The notes beneath the pieces were generated by a model. It saw only the letters and a program-made list of their open reading frames with translations. It was not told the origin of the DNA and made no database searches. DNA of 64,000 nt from Hymenobacter psoromatis. Lineage in GTDB: Bacteria; Bacteroidota; Bacteroidia; Cytophagales; Hymenobacteraceae. Positions 1 through 7,742 of this stretch are shown one piece after another (position 1 is the first letter of the stretch; each line of letters opens with the position of its first letter). The DNA is taken from positions 496,001-560,000 of the forward strand of contig NZ_JAIFAG010000001.1 in the NCBI RefSeq assembly GCF_020012125.1, given 5' to 3'. Position numbers and translations under genes: made by a program.

Positions 1-242
1 TCGGTAACCTTAGACCCTTTCATTGAAAACAATACTTCCGGCTGCACCGAGAAAGCATCGTTTACGGCAAAATTGGCGACCAAGCCACCATTGAAACCAA
101 ACTTGTAATCGGCTCCGTCTGACCCTTTACCGGTAAAATTAGTTAGCGACGCCCCGGCTTTAATACCAAAATGAGCGCTCTGTGCCTGTGCGGTACCAGC
201 TAACCCAACGGCCAATCCTAATAGTAAAAAAACTTTTTTCAT
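1..242 (-). CDS. Outer-membrane beta-barrel (porin family) protein, N-terminal part
   Basis: The 3' part of this gene lies beyond the left edge, so only about 80 N-terminal residues are visible. It starts at ATG with a typical signal peptide (MKKVFLLLGLAVGLAG followed by TAQAQ). The mature part alternates Gly and aromatic residues (HFGIKAGASLTNFTGKG, VQPEVLFSMKG), which is the pattern of PorT/OmpW-like eight-stranded barrels common in Bacteroidota. It is a paralogue of the next gene on the same strand. The specific cargo or role cannot be read from the sequence. Confidence 0.75.
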   Translation of the reverse strand, partial: MKKVFLLLGLAVGLAGTAQAQSAHFGIKAGASLTNFTGKGSDGADYKFGFNGGLVANFAVNDAFSVQPEVLFSMKGSKVT

Positions 243-350
243 AAATGAGTTGAAAAAATGAAATGTGTGTGAATTGCTTAGCAAAGCTATTGCCAAAAAC
301 CTGATGATTCACTTTTTAGTAAAATAGTATAATAAAATACCAAAAAATGA

Positions 351-384
351 AAAAAGCCAGCTTCCACCAGGAAGCTGGCTTTTT
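351..384 (-). terminator. Rho-independent-like hairpin after the 403-1104 gene
   Basis: Two perfect 15-nt arms (351-365 and 370-384) surround a 4-nt loop, and each arm ends in a run of A or T. The hairpin lies just past the stop of the minus-strand barrel gene and upstream of the next barrel gene, so it probably separates two transcription units. Confidence 0.8.
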
Positions 385-402
385 GAAAAGTCGGACAGAA
401 AT

Positions 403-1104
403 CTAGCTTTTACCGCCAAACAGGTAGTGCACCTGTAACTGGAATACCCCGTTGTGGAAGTTGTTGCTGCCCTGAAGCGGGGCGCTACCGGTGCCGAAGC
501 CATCCTTATATACATTCGAGAAGTCGCCGGTGTAGCGCAGGCCCAGGCCCAGGCCGCTGGTGAGCTGGTAGCCGATGCCGCCCACGTAGCCGACGCCTAC
601 CGGCACGAGACGGTCGCGGGTGTTGAATACCGTCACTTCGTTCGGGCTACCCGCTTTGTCGCCCTGCGGGCGGAAAAACTCGCGGTCGCCGAGCGCAAAG
701 CTAGCCTGCGGGCCCAGCTCGAAGAACAAGCCCTTGCCTTCCTCACCGGTGGTTACTTTGAACAGTACCGGCACGTCAATATAAGATAGGGTAGAGCGGT
801 ACTGCTGGCCGTTGTAGGGGGCCAGCGAGTTGCCGGCGGAGTAGTTGGCCTGGTTAATAAAAGCGCCCTTCTGCGAGTACAGGCCCTCAATCTGAAGCGA
901 GGTCATGTCCGAGAGACCATAATTGACGAGTACGCCGGCCGCGAAGCCCGGCTTGAAGCCCGTGTTGGAGCCGGTGTCGCCGCCGCCCGTGTAGGAGCTG
1001 AGGTTGAAGCCGCCTTTGACACCATATTTTAAAACGCCGCTTTGGGCGTGAGCAGCATCGGCCAAGCCGGTAAACAGAGCGAGGGAAAGCAGTAATTTTT
1101 TCAT
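403..1104 (-). CDS. Porin family outer-membrane beta-barrel protein
   Basis: This 233-residue protein starts with a signal peptide (MKKLLLSLALFTGLADAAHAQ). The mature chain reads as antiparallel membrane strands: GVKGGFNLSSYTGGG, AAGVLVNYGLSD, SLQIEGLYSQKGAF, IDVPVLFKVTTGEE, GVGYVGGIGYQL, and a last strand GVFQLQVHYLFGGKS. This matches the outer-membrane beta-barrel (PorT/OmpW-like) families. A hairpin follows the stop codon. Nothing in the sequence points to a specific ligand, so it is best called a small structural or adhesion-type barrel. It is a paralogue of the partial gene to its left and of the gene at 36027. Confidence 0.85.
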   Translation of the reverse strand: MKKLLLSLALFTGLADAAHAQSGVLKYGVKGGFNLSSYTGGGDTGSNTGFKPGFAAGVLVNYGLSDMTSLQIEGLYSQKGAFINQANYSAGNSLAPYNGQQYRSTLSYIDVPVLFKVTTGEEGKGLFFELGPQASFALGDREFFRPQGDKAGSPNEVTVFNTRDRLVPVGVGYVGGIGYQLTSGLGLGLRYTGDFSNVYKDGFGTGSAPLQGSNNFHNGVFQLQVHYLFGGKS

Positions 1105-1241
1105 GACAGAAAAATGGATTTATTCGCTCCTGGCCAGTTGAATGATAGAATAATGGGAGGAAACAGCCAGGATTTCGCCTTATACTAGCCAGGGTCGCGG
1201 GGGTTACAAAATGAATAAAATTCGGGCTTTTAATGGGAGCG

Positions 1242-1274
1242 CTTGCGAGGGCTCCGAAGCGGGGCGTAGCTTTG
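1242..1274 (+). promoter_or_regulatory. Candidate Bacteroidota promoter for the PagL-like gene
   Basis: A perfect -7 element TAGCTTTG lies at 1267-1274. A 3-of-4 match to the -33 element (CTTG, 1242-1245) is 21 nt upstream. The predicted transcript would begin near 1281, almost at the GTG used as the gene start, so either the leader is very short or translation starts further in. Confidence 0.45.
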
Positions 1275-1284
1275 GAATTGGTTT

Positions 1285-2448
1285 GTGCAAGGCGTGATAC
1301 TTCGGTTTAAAGGGCGTTTGCAGCGCGTTAGTTTTTACTTAGTTATCGCCGCCTGGTGGAGCGGCGGCCTGCCGGGCCGGGCCCAAACCCTACCCCCCGC
1401 CGACTCGGTGAAAAGCGCGGCTCCGGCCAGTAAAATTATTTTTGGTGCCTATGCGCAGGGGGCCATCATTATCAGCCACACGCCGCCGGTGGCGCACCTG
1501 GTAGCCTCGCACCCCACGGGCTTTGAGCTGAACGCGCAGCACCAGACCACCGGGGCCGCGCCCTGGCACGGCTGGTATAAGTACCCCAAAGTGGGCCTGG
1601 CCCTGATTTACTACGACTTTCACAACCCTATCCTGGGCCAGAGCTACGCGGCCTCGGTGTATCTCAGCAAGGCCATCAGCCGCACGGCCCGCCACGACCT
1701 GAGCTTTCGGCTGGGTACGGGGCTGGCGTATTTTCCTCAGCACTACGACCTGTATACCAACCGGAAGAACAACTTCGTCAGCTCGGCGCTGAATGCCACG
1801 CTGCAATTCCGGCTGGAGTACGACCTGGCCTTGAGCCCGCACCTGGGCCTGCTGCTGGGGCTGGGCCTCAACCACTACTCCAACGGGGCCACGGCCAAGC
1901 CCAACTTTGGCATCAACCTGCCTACCCTGCTGCTGGGCTTCAACTACCACCAGTTGCGGCCGGTGCCCACGGCCCCGGCCCTGGCCCCCGACCCGGCCGA
2001 CGTGGGCCACAATTTTTGGAACCTGAGCACCAGCCTGGGCTACAAGCAGCGCAGCGGCGGCGACCAGACGCACTACCTCGTGAACTCGGTGACGCTGGCC
2101 GCCGGCCGGCGCGTGAGCCGCAAAAGCAACCTGCTGGTGGGCGTGGAGGGCTTCTACGACCGCTCGCTGCTAGCCATGTTGCACGATTCGGCCAGCCACC
2201 CCGGCGAGCACCTGCCCGATGTGAAGAAGGCCAGCGCCTTTGCGGGCCACGAGCTGCTGTTTGGGCGGCTGGCGCTGGTGACGCACCTGGGGGTGTATTT
2301 CTATAATCCTTACAAGTCGAATGGTTTTCTCTACGAGCGCGTCGGGCTGAAATACCAGTTTACCAACCTGCTCTTCGCCGATATTGACCTCAAAGCCCAC
2401 CGGGCCATCGCCGACGTGATAGAGTTTAAGGTGGGCGTGAAGCTGTAG
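1285..2448 (+). CDS. Acyloxyacyl hydrolase / lipid A deacylase (PagL-like) beta-barrel
   Basis: The protein is up to 387 residues long with an N-terminal hydrophobic segment (FYLVIAAWW) and a cleavage-like GRAQ. A central segment, LNHYSNGATAKPNFGIN near residue 200, matches the PagL catalytic region, whose His and Ser sit in HYSN. PagL removes a 3-O-acyl chain from lipid A in the outer membrane. In Pseudomonas PagL the third catalytic residue is a Glu shortly after this motif (GIES); here the matching position reads GINL. The chain is about twice the length of PagL, with further barrel-like strands after residue 230 that end in FKVGVKL. The start is uncertain: GTG at 1285 is taken, and TTG at 1318 is possible. 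Confidence 0.7.
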   Translation: MQGVILRFKGRLQRVSFYLVIAAWWSGGLPGRAQTLPPADSVKSAAPASKIIFGAYAQGAIIISHTPPVAHLVASHPTGFELNAQHQTTGAAPWHGWYKYPKVGLALIYYDFHNPILGQSYAASVYLSKAISRTARHDLSFRLGTGLAYFPQHYDLYTNRKNNFVSSALNATLQFRLEYDLALSPHLGLLLGLGLNHYSNGATAKPNFGINLPTLLLGFNYHQLRPVPTAPALAPDPADVGHNFWNLSTSLGYKQRSGGDQTHYLVNSVTLAAGRRVSRKSNLLVGVEGFYDRSLLAMLHDSASHPGEHLPDVKKASAFAGHELLFGRLALVTHLGVYFYNPYKSNGFLYERVGLKYQFTNLLFADIDLKAHRAIADVIEFKVGVKL

Positions 2449-2581
2449 CGCTCAGGGGAGCTTTTAGGGCGTTTCGGCGGGCCCGAGCCACGCTTGGGGC
2501 AGATAAGCGAGGGTAGGCTGCGAAAGCCGCTGCACCTTTGGTCTGCTAGCCGCCGCGGGCCTCTCGGCGCTGGCCTACCCC

Positions 2582-3295
2582 ATGCTGACTACCCTGCTAT
2601 CAAGTATCCTCTACCTGCATATCGCGGCGGGCTTTACGGGCTTTTTTGTGGCCCCGGCGGTGCTGGCCATGCGCAAGGGTGGGGCTACGCACCGGCGCTG
2701 GGGGCAGGTTTTTTTCTGGGCGATGGTAGTGGCCGGCCTTACCTCGCTACTGCTGGCTGGGCTCAAGCTCACGCTGCTGCCCCTAACGGCGGCCAATGCA
2801 TCAGGGCTCAAGTTTCTGCTGCTCACGGGTTTATTTACACTCTACCTGGCCGGCTTTGGCTACCGGTCGCTCTACCTCAAGCGCCTGGGCGACGGGCAGC
2901 GCCCCGCCCTCTATGACTGGCTGACCGTGGGGGCAGGCCTGCTGATATTCGGCTTTTTTGCGTGGTGGGGCGTGCGGCACGGCGCGGTGCCGGCCATCGT
3001 GTTTGGCGGCATTGGGGTGATGACGGCCGGCCGCCAGCTGCGCGGCTACCTGCGCAGTGGCCCGCCCCAGCCGGGACAGTGGCTGCGCAACCACATTTCG
3101 GGCTTTATGGGTGCATACATCGCGGCGGTATCGGCATTTTCGGCCACTAGCCTGCACTTCATTCCCTGGCCCTGGAATTTTCTGTGGCCTACCCTCCTGG
3201 GCGTGCCCTATCTGCTGTGGGCCCAGCGCCACTACGTGGGAGGCACCGGCCCCAAGCCCGAGCGGCTGGTGCTGCGGGAAGCCAGCGCGGCTTAG
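2582..3295 (+). CDS. DUF2306-like integral membrane protein
   Basis: This 237-residue protein has about seven hydrophobic segments. The first region (LHIAAGFTGFFVAPAVLAMR followed by HRRWGQVFFWAM) resembles the start of DUF2306-type membrane proteins, where a His and a 'H-R-x-x-G' loop recur. No catalytic function is established for that family. Its stop overlaps the stop of the convergent pyrD gene by a few bases. Identification is by pattern only. Confidence 0.65.
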   Translation: MLTTLLSSILYLHIAAGFTGFFVAPAVLAMRKGGATHRRWGQVFFWAMVVAGLTSLLLAGLKLTLLPLTAANASGLKFLLLTGLFTLYLAGFGYRSLYLKRLGDGQRPALYDWLTVGAGLLIFGFFAWWGVRHGAVPAIVFGGIGVMTAGRQLRGYLRSGPPQPGQWLRNHISGFMGAYIAAVSAFSATSLHFIPWPWNFLWPTLLGVPYLLWAQRHYVGGTGPKPERLVLREASAA

Positions 3296-4326
3296 CGCCG
3301 GGCCAGCGCCCGGTTTATTTGCCGCACCAGCCCTGGCCCTTCGTAGATAAAGCCCGTGTAGAGCTGCACCAGCACCGCGCCGGCGGCCAGCTTTTCCAGC
3401 GCATCCTGGGCCGAGTGGATGCCGCCCGCTCCGATAATGGGCAGCGCGCCCCGGCTTTTTTGGTGGAGGTAGGCGATGACTTCCGTGGCTCGCGCCCGCA
3501 GCGGCCGCCCGCTGAGGCCGCCCGCGCCGTAGCCCGCCACGGTGGGGGTAGGCGTGCGTAGCCCGGTGCGGCCGATGGTCGTGTTCGTGGCCACGAGGCC
3601 GCTGAGCTTAGTTTCGCAGGCTATTTCCAGGATGTCATCGAGCTGCGCGTCGGTGAGGTCGGGCGCAATTTTGAGCAGCAGCGGGCGGGGGGTAGGGCGG
3701 GCCAGGTTACGGGCCTGCACCTGCTGCAAGAGGTTGATAAGCGGCTTCTTGTCCTGCAATTCGCGCAGGCCCGGCGTGTTAGGCGAGCTAACGTTCACCA
3801 CGAAATAATCGACCACTTCGGCCAATGCTTCGAAGGCCGCCACGTAGTCGTCGGCCGCGCGCTCGTTGGGTGTGTCCTTATTCTTCCCAATGTTGCCGCC
3901 GATGATGAGCTGCCGGTTGTGCCGCCCGGCCAGGCGCGCCGCCACGGCCGCCGCCCCGTCATTATTAAAGCCCATGCGGTTAATCAGCGCCGCATCCTGC
4001 GGCAGCCGAAACAGGCGCGGCTGCGGGTTGCCGGGCTGCGGCCGGGGCGTCACCGTCCCGATTTCCACGAACCCGAAGCCCAGCGTCGCCAGCTCATCGG
4101 TCAGCACCGCGTTCTTATCGAAGCCCGCCGCCAACCCCACGGGGTTCGGAAATTTCAGCCCAAATACCTCCCGCGCCAAACTTGGGTGCTGGTAGTCATA
4201 GAGGCCGCGCAGTAGCGCGCCGGCTCCCGGCAGCCGCGCCGCCCGCTTCAGGTTATCGAATACGAGGTGGTGCGCCCGCTCCGCGTCGAGGTTAAAAAGC
4301 AGCGGCTTAACGACAGACTTATACAT
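3292..4326 (-). CDS. pyrD: Dihydroorotate dehydrogenase (quinone), class 2
   Basis: PyrD oxidises dihydroorotate to orotate, the fourth step of pyrimidine synthesis, and passes electrons to membrane quinones. At 344 residues it has the class 2 length. Visible motifs are VGLAAGFDKN (about 63-72), INRMGFNN, NVSSPNTPGLREL (about 178-190) with the Ser used as base in class 2 enzymes, LVATNTTIGR, and the phosphate loop GAGGI near the C terminus. The N-terminal helices that dock on the membrane are present. The start codon overlaps the end of the upstream hepT-like gene by 8 nt, so the two are probably co-translated. Confidence 0.95.
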   Translation of the reverse strand: MYKSVVKPLLFNLDAERAHHLVFDNLKRAARLPGAGALLRGLYDYQHPSLAREVFGLKFPNPVGLAAGFDKNAVLTDELATLGFGFVEIGTVTPRPQPGNPQPRLFRLPQDAALINRMGFNNDGAAAVAARLAGRHNRQLIIGGNIGKNKDTPNERAADDYVAAFEALAEVVDYFVVNVSSPNTPGLRELQDKKPLINLLQQVQARNLARPTPRPLLLKIAPDLTDAQLDDILEIACETKLSGLVATNTTIGRTGLRTPTPTVAGYGAGGLSGRPLRARATEVIAYLHQKSRGALPIIGAGGIHSAQDALEKLAAGAVLVQLYTGFIYEGPGLVRQINRALARR

Positions 4327-4684
4327 CCGGAGTTTGCCGCGATTGCTCGTCGGCTAAAACGTGAGCCAGCACCCCCGGTAGCTCAAGCAGCAATGCCGGC
4401 AAAAGGGTTGTAACGGCATTCCAGATAAGCGTAAAATCTACCCGAAAGTATTTGTGGGCTACAAAGTTGCGCATCCCCGTAATGCGCCGCCAATCAATTT
4501 GGGAGTAGTGCTGCCGGGTATCAGCTAAGACTCTGGCCGCAGCCTCACCCACTATCGTGAGTTGCCGTAGCACAATATCTTGTAAATCTTCGTCTTGCAA
4601 AAAAGCCGGTAGGCTGCTGTGCTGCGTCTGGCTAGCGGCATAAAACAACTTCTGCAAAATGGTCGAATCAAGCCGCTTGCTCAT
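4319..4684 (-). CDS. HepT-like toxin (DUF86/HEPN family)
   Basis: HepT proteins are HEPN-fold RNases held inactive by a MntA-type nucleotidyltransferase that adds AMP groups to a conserved Tyr. This 121-residue protein has the family signature RX4HXY as RNFVAHKY near residue 87, preceded by the typical W-R-x-I-x-G-M-R-N helix. It overlaps the end of the mntA-like gene by 17 nt and the start of pyrD by 8 nt, so the order is antitoxin, toxin, pyrD on one transcript. An active role is inferred from intact motifs in both partners. Confidence 0.85.
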   Translation of the reverse strand: MSKRLDSTILQKLFYAASQTQHSSLPAFLQDEDLQDIVLRQLTIVGEAAARVLADTRQHYSQIDWRRITGMRNFVAHKYFRVDFTLIWNAVTTLLPALLLELPGVLAHVLADEQSRQTPDV

Positions 4685-4970
4685 ACATTGTCGTCAAATC
4701 GGGCTCAATAAAAGGTAGGGCGTAGGGCGACAGCGCCGTACCTAAGTCAACGGACAATCCAAGTTTTCGCTGCAAATCTTCCTGGTAATCAACCAAATCA
4801 AAGAGCGATAGAGAGTTGGTGGGCTCATAGCTCAATAGCAAATCCAAATCCGACTCGGCCGTGGCCTCGCCCCGCGCGTAGGAGCCGAACACCTGCACCC
4901 GCCGCACCGGCTTATCGGCGAAGCACTCGGCTAAAACCTGACGGATATAATCGATTGAGTGCGGCAACAT
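4668..4970 (-). CDS. MntA-like nucleotidyltransferase antitoxin
   Basis: This 100-residue minimal nucleotidyltransferase has an intact GSX10DXD active site (GSYARGEATAESDLD, about residues 29-43), the motif needed to transfer AMP to HepT. The C-terminal half (SLFDLVDYQEDLQRKLG, then VDLGTA) matches the MNT-domain pattern in which a further acidic residue follows. The ATG at 4970 is preferred over a TTG at 4985. The gene precedes and overlaps hepT, as in type VII toxin-antitoxin loci. Confidence 0.85.
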   Translation of the reverse strand: MLPHSIDYIRQVLAECFADKPVRRVQVFGSYARGEATAESDLDLLLSYEPTNSLSLFDLVDYQEDLQRKLGLSVDLGTALSPYALPFIEPDLTTMYEQAA

Positions 4971-5047
4971 CTTTTTAATTGTCAATGACCAATTAGCAAA
5001 GGCAATTTACAAACAGCTACTCTCAACAAACAGTTGATAATTGAAAA

Positions 5048-6586
5048 TCACCCCGCCCAGCCTTCGCGGTCCAGGCTCCGGTACTGAATGGCTTCGGCCA
5101 GGTGCTGAATCTGGATTTCGTCGGTGCCCGCGAGGTCGGCTATCGTGCGGGCTACTTTCAGGATGCGGTCGTAGGCGCGGGCGCTGAGGCCGAGGCGTTC
5201 CATTGCGGTTTTAAGTAGGGTGCGGCCGGCCTGGCTTATCTCGCAAATGTCCTTCACCATCTGCGAGGGCATCATGGCGTTGGAATAAACATCAGGCTGC
5301 TCGGCGAAGCGCCGGGTCTGGACTTCGCGGGCTTTTTGCACGCGCTGCTGAATATCGTGGCTGGTTTCGGATTTGCGGGTTTCGGTCATCTGGTCGAAGG
5401 TGACGGGCGTCACCTCCACATGCAGGTCGATGCGGTCGAGCAGCGGCCCCGACACTTTATTGAGGTACTTCTGCACGACCCCCGGCCCGCACACGCACTC
5501 TTTGTCAGGGTGGTTGTAGTAGCCGCACGGGCAGGGGTTCATGCTGGCGATGAGCATAAAATTAGCCGGAAAGTCAATGCTGACTTTGGCCCGCGAGATG
5601 GTGACGCGGCGCTCTTCCAGCGGCTGGCGCATCACCTCCAGCACCGTGCGCTTAAACTCGGGCAGCTCGTCCAGAAACAGCACGCCGTTGTGCGAGAGCG
5701 AGATTTCGCCCGGCTGCGGGTTGCTACCCCCGCCCACCAGCGCCACGTCCGAAATCGTGTGGTGCGGAGCCCGGAAGGGCCGCTGGTTCAGTAGCCCCTG
5801 GCCCGTGCCCAGCTTGCCGGCTACCGAGTGAATCTTAGTGGTTTCCAGCGCCTCCGGCATATTCAGGGGGGGTAGGATGGTGGGCAGGCGCTTGGCCAGC
5901 ATGGTTTTGCCCGCGCCGGGTGGCCCAATCATGATAACGTTGTGGCCGCCGGCCGCCGCTATTTCCAGCGCCCGCTTGATGTTTTCCTGGCCCTGCACGT
6001 CGGCAAAGTCGGCAGCATACTGGTTGGCGGTGTGCTGAAAAATATCGCGGGTGTCAATGCGCACGGGCTCAATGGTTTCCCTACCCTCCAAAAAATCGAT
6101 GGCCTGCTGCATCGTCTCCACCGGAATCACGTCCAGGTTATTCACAATGGCCGCCTCCTGCGCGTTTTCCTTCGGTAAGATGATGCCCTTAAACCCTTCT
6201 TTGCGGGCCTGAATAGCAATCGGCAGCACGCCCTTAATGGGCCGCACCGCGCCGTCGAGCGCCAGCTCGCCCATGATGATGTAGCGCTCCAGCTCCTCGG
6301 TATTCAGCTGTTGCGAGGCGTGCAGAATGCCCAGCGCGATGGGCAAATCGTAGGCCGCGCCCTCCTTGCGAATATCGGCCGGGGCCATGTTTACCACCAC
6401 TTTGGTGCGCGGCATCCGGTAGCCGCGCAACTTCAGCGCCGACTCGATGCGCTGCTGGCTTTCCTTGATGGCCGAGTCGGCCAGGCCAACTACGTAGAAG
6501 AGCGTCCCGGCCGTGACCACCACCTCAATGGTAATGGTGTAGGCATTGACGCCCTGCACGGCCGAGCCGTAGGTTTTGGTAAGCAT
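5048..6586 (-). CDS. YifB/ComM family Mg-chelatase-like AAA+ ATPase
   Basis: This 512-residue protein has the full YifB/ComM layout: an N-terminal Lon-protease-like fold (about 1-170), an AAA+ core with Walker A GPPGAGKT near residue 220, Walker B GVLFLDELPEF, and a cysteine cluster (NPCPCGYYNHPDKECVCG) that probably binds zinc. In naturally competent bacteria ComM is a helicase that promotes branch migration during integration of incoming DNA. Whether this organism is competent cannot be told here. The gene stands alone, with a hairpin between it and the gmhA-like gene. Confidence 0.9.
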   Translation of the reverse strand: MLTKTYGSAVQGVNAYTITIEVVVTAGTLFYVVGLADSAIKESQQRIESALKLRGYRMPRTKVVVNMAPADIRKEGAAYDLPIALGILHASQQLNTEELERYIIMGELALDGAVRPIKGVLPIAIQARKEGFKGIILPKENAQEAAIVNNLDVIPVETMQQAIDFLEGRETIEPVRIDTRDIFQHTANQYAADFADVQGQENIKRALEIAAAGGHNVIMIGPPGAGKTMLAKRLPTILPPLNMPEALETTKIHSVAGKLGTGQGLLNQRPFRAPHHTISDVALVGGGSNPQPGEISLSHNGVLFLDELPEFKRTVLEVMRQPLEERRVTISRAKVSIDFPANFMLIASMNPCPCGYYNHPDKECVCGPGVVQKYLNKVSGPLLDRIDLHVEVTPVTFDQMTETRKSETSHDIQQRVQKAREVQTRRFAEQPDVYSNAMMPSQMVKDICEISQAGRTLLKTAMERLGLSARAYDRILKVARTIADLAGTDEIQIQHLAEAIQYRSLDREGWAG

Positions 6587-6605
6587 AGCTTGATAAGATA
6601 TTTAT

Positions 6606-6646
6606 AAAGAACGTCATGCTTCGGCAGGCTCAGCATGACGTTCTTT
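6606..6646 (-). terminator. Hairpin carrying the GTCATGCT repeat word
   Basis: Perfect 15-nt arms (6606-6620 and 6632-6646) enclose an 11-nt loop that itself contains the word GCTTCGGCAGGCTCAGC. The hairpin lies between the gmhA-like stop and the yifB start. Its words recur in the repeats at 43046, 49902 and 61754. Confidence 0.7.
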
Positions 6647-6657
6647 TTTGTCTGTAA

Positions 6658-7239
6658 TTACGCCGCTACCAGCTTTTCGATGAGTAAAATCATAATATGA
6701 ATGGCCTTGATGTGGATTTCCTGGATGCGGTCGGCGTAGCCGGCGTGGGGCACCCGGATTTCCACGTCGCTGAGCGCGGCGAGCTGGCCACCGTCCTTAC
6801 CGGTGAGGCTTACTACCTTCATGCCCAGGGCTTTGGCGGCTTCAGCGGCGCGCAGAATGTTGGGCGAGTTGCCGCTGGTGCTGATGGCCAGCAGCACGTC
6901 GCCGGGTCGACCCAGCGCCTCCACGAAGCGGCTGAACACGAACTCGAAGCCGAAGTCATTGGCCACGCAAGTCAGGTGCGAGGCATCGGTGAGGGCGATG
7001 GCGGCCAGGGCGCGGCGGTTTTGGCGGTAGCGGCCGCTCAGCTCCTCGGCAAAGTGCTGGGCGTCGCAGAGGCTGCCACCATTGCCGCAGGTCAGGGCCT
7101 TGCCGCCGTTGTTCAGGCTGGTGGCAAAAAGCTGGGCCGCGTCGGCAATGCGCTGAAGGTTGGCCTCGTCGGCCAGAAAGGAATCGAGCACGGCGCGGGC
7201 TTCGGTCAGCTCGGCGCGAATGAGGTCAGGAAGGTGCAA
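6658..7239 (-). CDS. gmhA: D-sedoheptulose 7-phosphate isomerase (GmhA-type SIS protein)
   Basis: GmhA converts sedoheptulose 7-phosphate to D-glycero-manno-heptose 7-phosphate, the first step to the heptose of lipopolysaccharide or other glycans. Visible parts are [20 protein letters not shown], the SIS-domain phosphate loop [13 protein letters not shown], and the C-terminal helix with [13 protein letters not shown] at 7239 gives 193 residues, the usual GmhA length, and begins 10 nt after the upstream stop. The longer open frame reaching 7398 adds a Pro/Arg-rich segment that overlaps the upstream gene and is not GmhA-like. No other heptose genes are nearby. Confidence 0.88.
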   Translation of the reverse strand: MHLPDLIRAELTEARAVLDSFLADEANLQRIADAAQLFATSLNNGGKALTCGNGGSLCDAQHFAEELSGRYRQNRRALAAIALTDASHLTCVANDFGFEFVFSRFVEALGRPGDVLLAISTSGNSPNILRAAEAAKALGMKVVSLTGKDGGQLAALSDVEIRVPHAGYADRIQEIHIKAIHIMILLIEKLVAA

Positions 7240-7249
7240 GCGGGGTGGG

Positions 7250-7672
7250 CTAGTAGGTAGTGGGAGGGGGGGTAGGGAACGGCGGCGGCCCCGCCCGGCG
7301 CTCTTGGTCGGCGGTAGGATACGATACGCCGGGTGGGCGCATTGGCGCGGGCGGCGGGGGGTAGGCGCCGGGTGCAGCCAGCGGCTTTTGGGCATCAAAA
7401 AGCTGCGCCTTCAGCTCGTTGATTTTCTGCTCCTGCTTGCCCACGCGGCGGCGCAGCAGGCCGCTGTCCAGGTTCTCAATCAGCAGCAGCAGGCCGATAA
7501 CCGCCACGCTGGCCCAAGAAAAACCGAGCAGCATATTGACCTCCATCGGCAGGCTGTACGCGCTGAAAATGCCCACCGTGGACGTGCGAACGAAGGGGAA
7601 GAACAGAATCAGCAGCGCCAGCAGCAAATAAATCAGCGCCAGCACGGTGACGATACGTTTGAGAAAGAGCAT
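7250..7672 (-). CDS. Small two-helix membrane protein with Pro-rich tail
   Basis: This 140-residue protein has two hydrophobic helices (about 8-28 and 48-66), a charged helical stretch that could form a coiled coil ([20 protein letters not shown]), and a Pro-rich C-terminal tail. The layout resembles LapA-type envelope proteins, but no diagnostic motif is seen, so no function is assigned. It sits directly upstream of the gmhA-like gene with a 10-nt gap and is probably in its operon. Confidence 0.7.
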   Translation of the reverse strand: MLFLKRIVTVLALIYLLLALLILFFPFVRTSTVGIFSAYSLPMEVNMLLGFSWASVAVIGLLLLIENLDSGLLRRRVGKQEQKINELKAQLFDAQKPLAAPGAYPPPPAPMRPPGVSYPTADQERRAGPPPFPTPPPTTY

Positions 7673-7742
7673 GGTGAATGAAAAAAGAAGGGGTAGGGGC
7701 CGAAAGATAGCGTTCCCAGTCGGGAGCCGGCCGGCGCGGCTT

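Noticed and set aside
1390..2073. Long antisense frame opposite the PagL-like gene
   Set aside because: Val/Gln/Arg-rich shadow produced by GC-rich codons of the real gene; no motif or start context.
7240..7398. N-terminal extension of the gmhA-like gene
   Set aside because: Pro/Arg-rich, overlaps the preceding gene in another frame, not part of GmhA.
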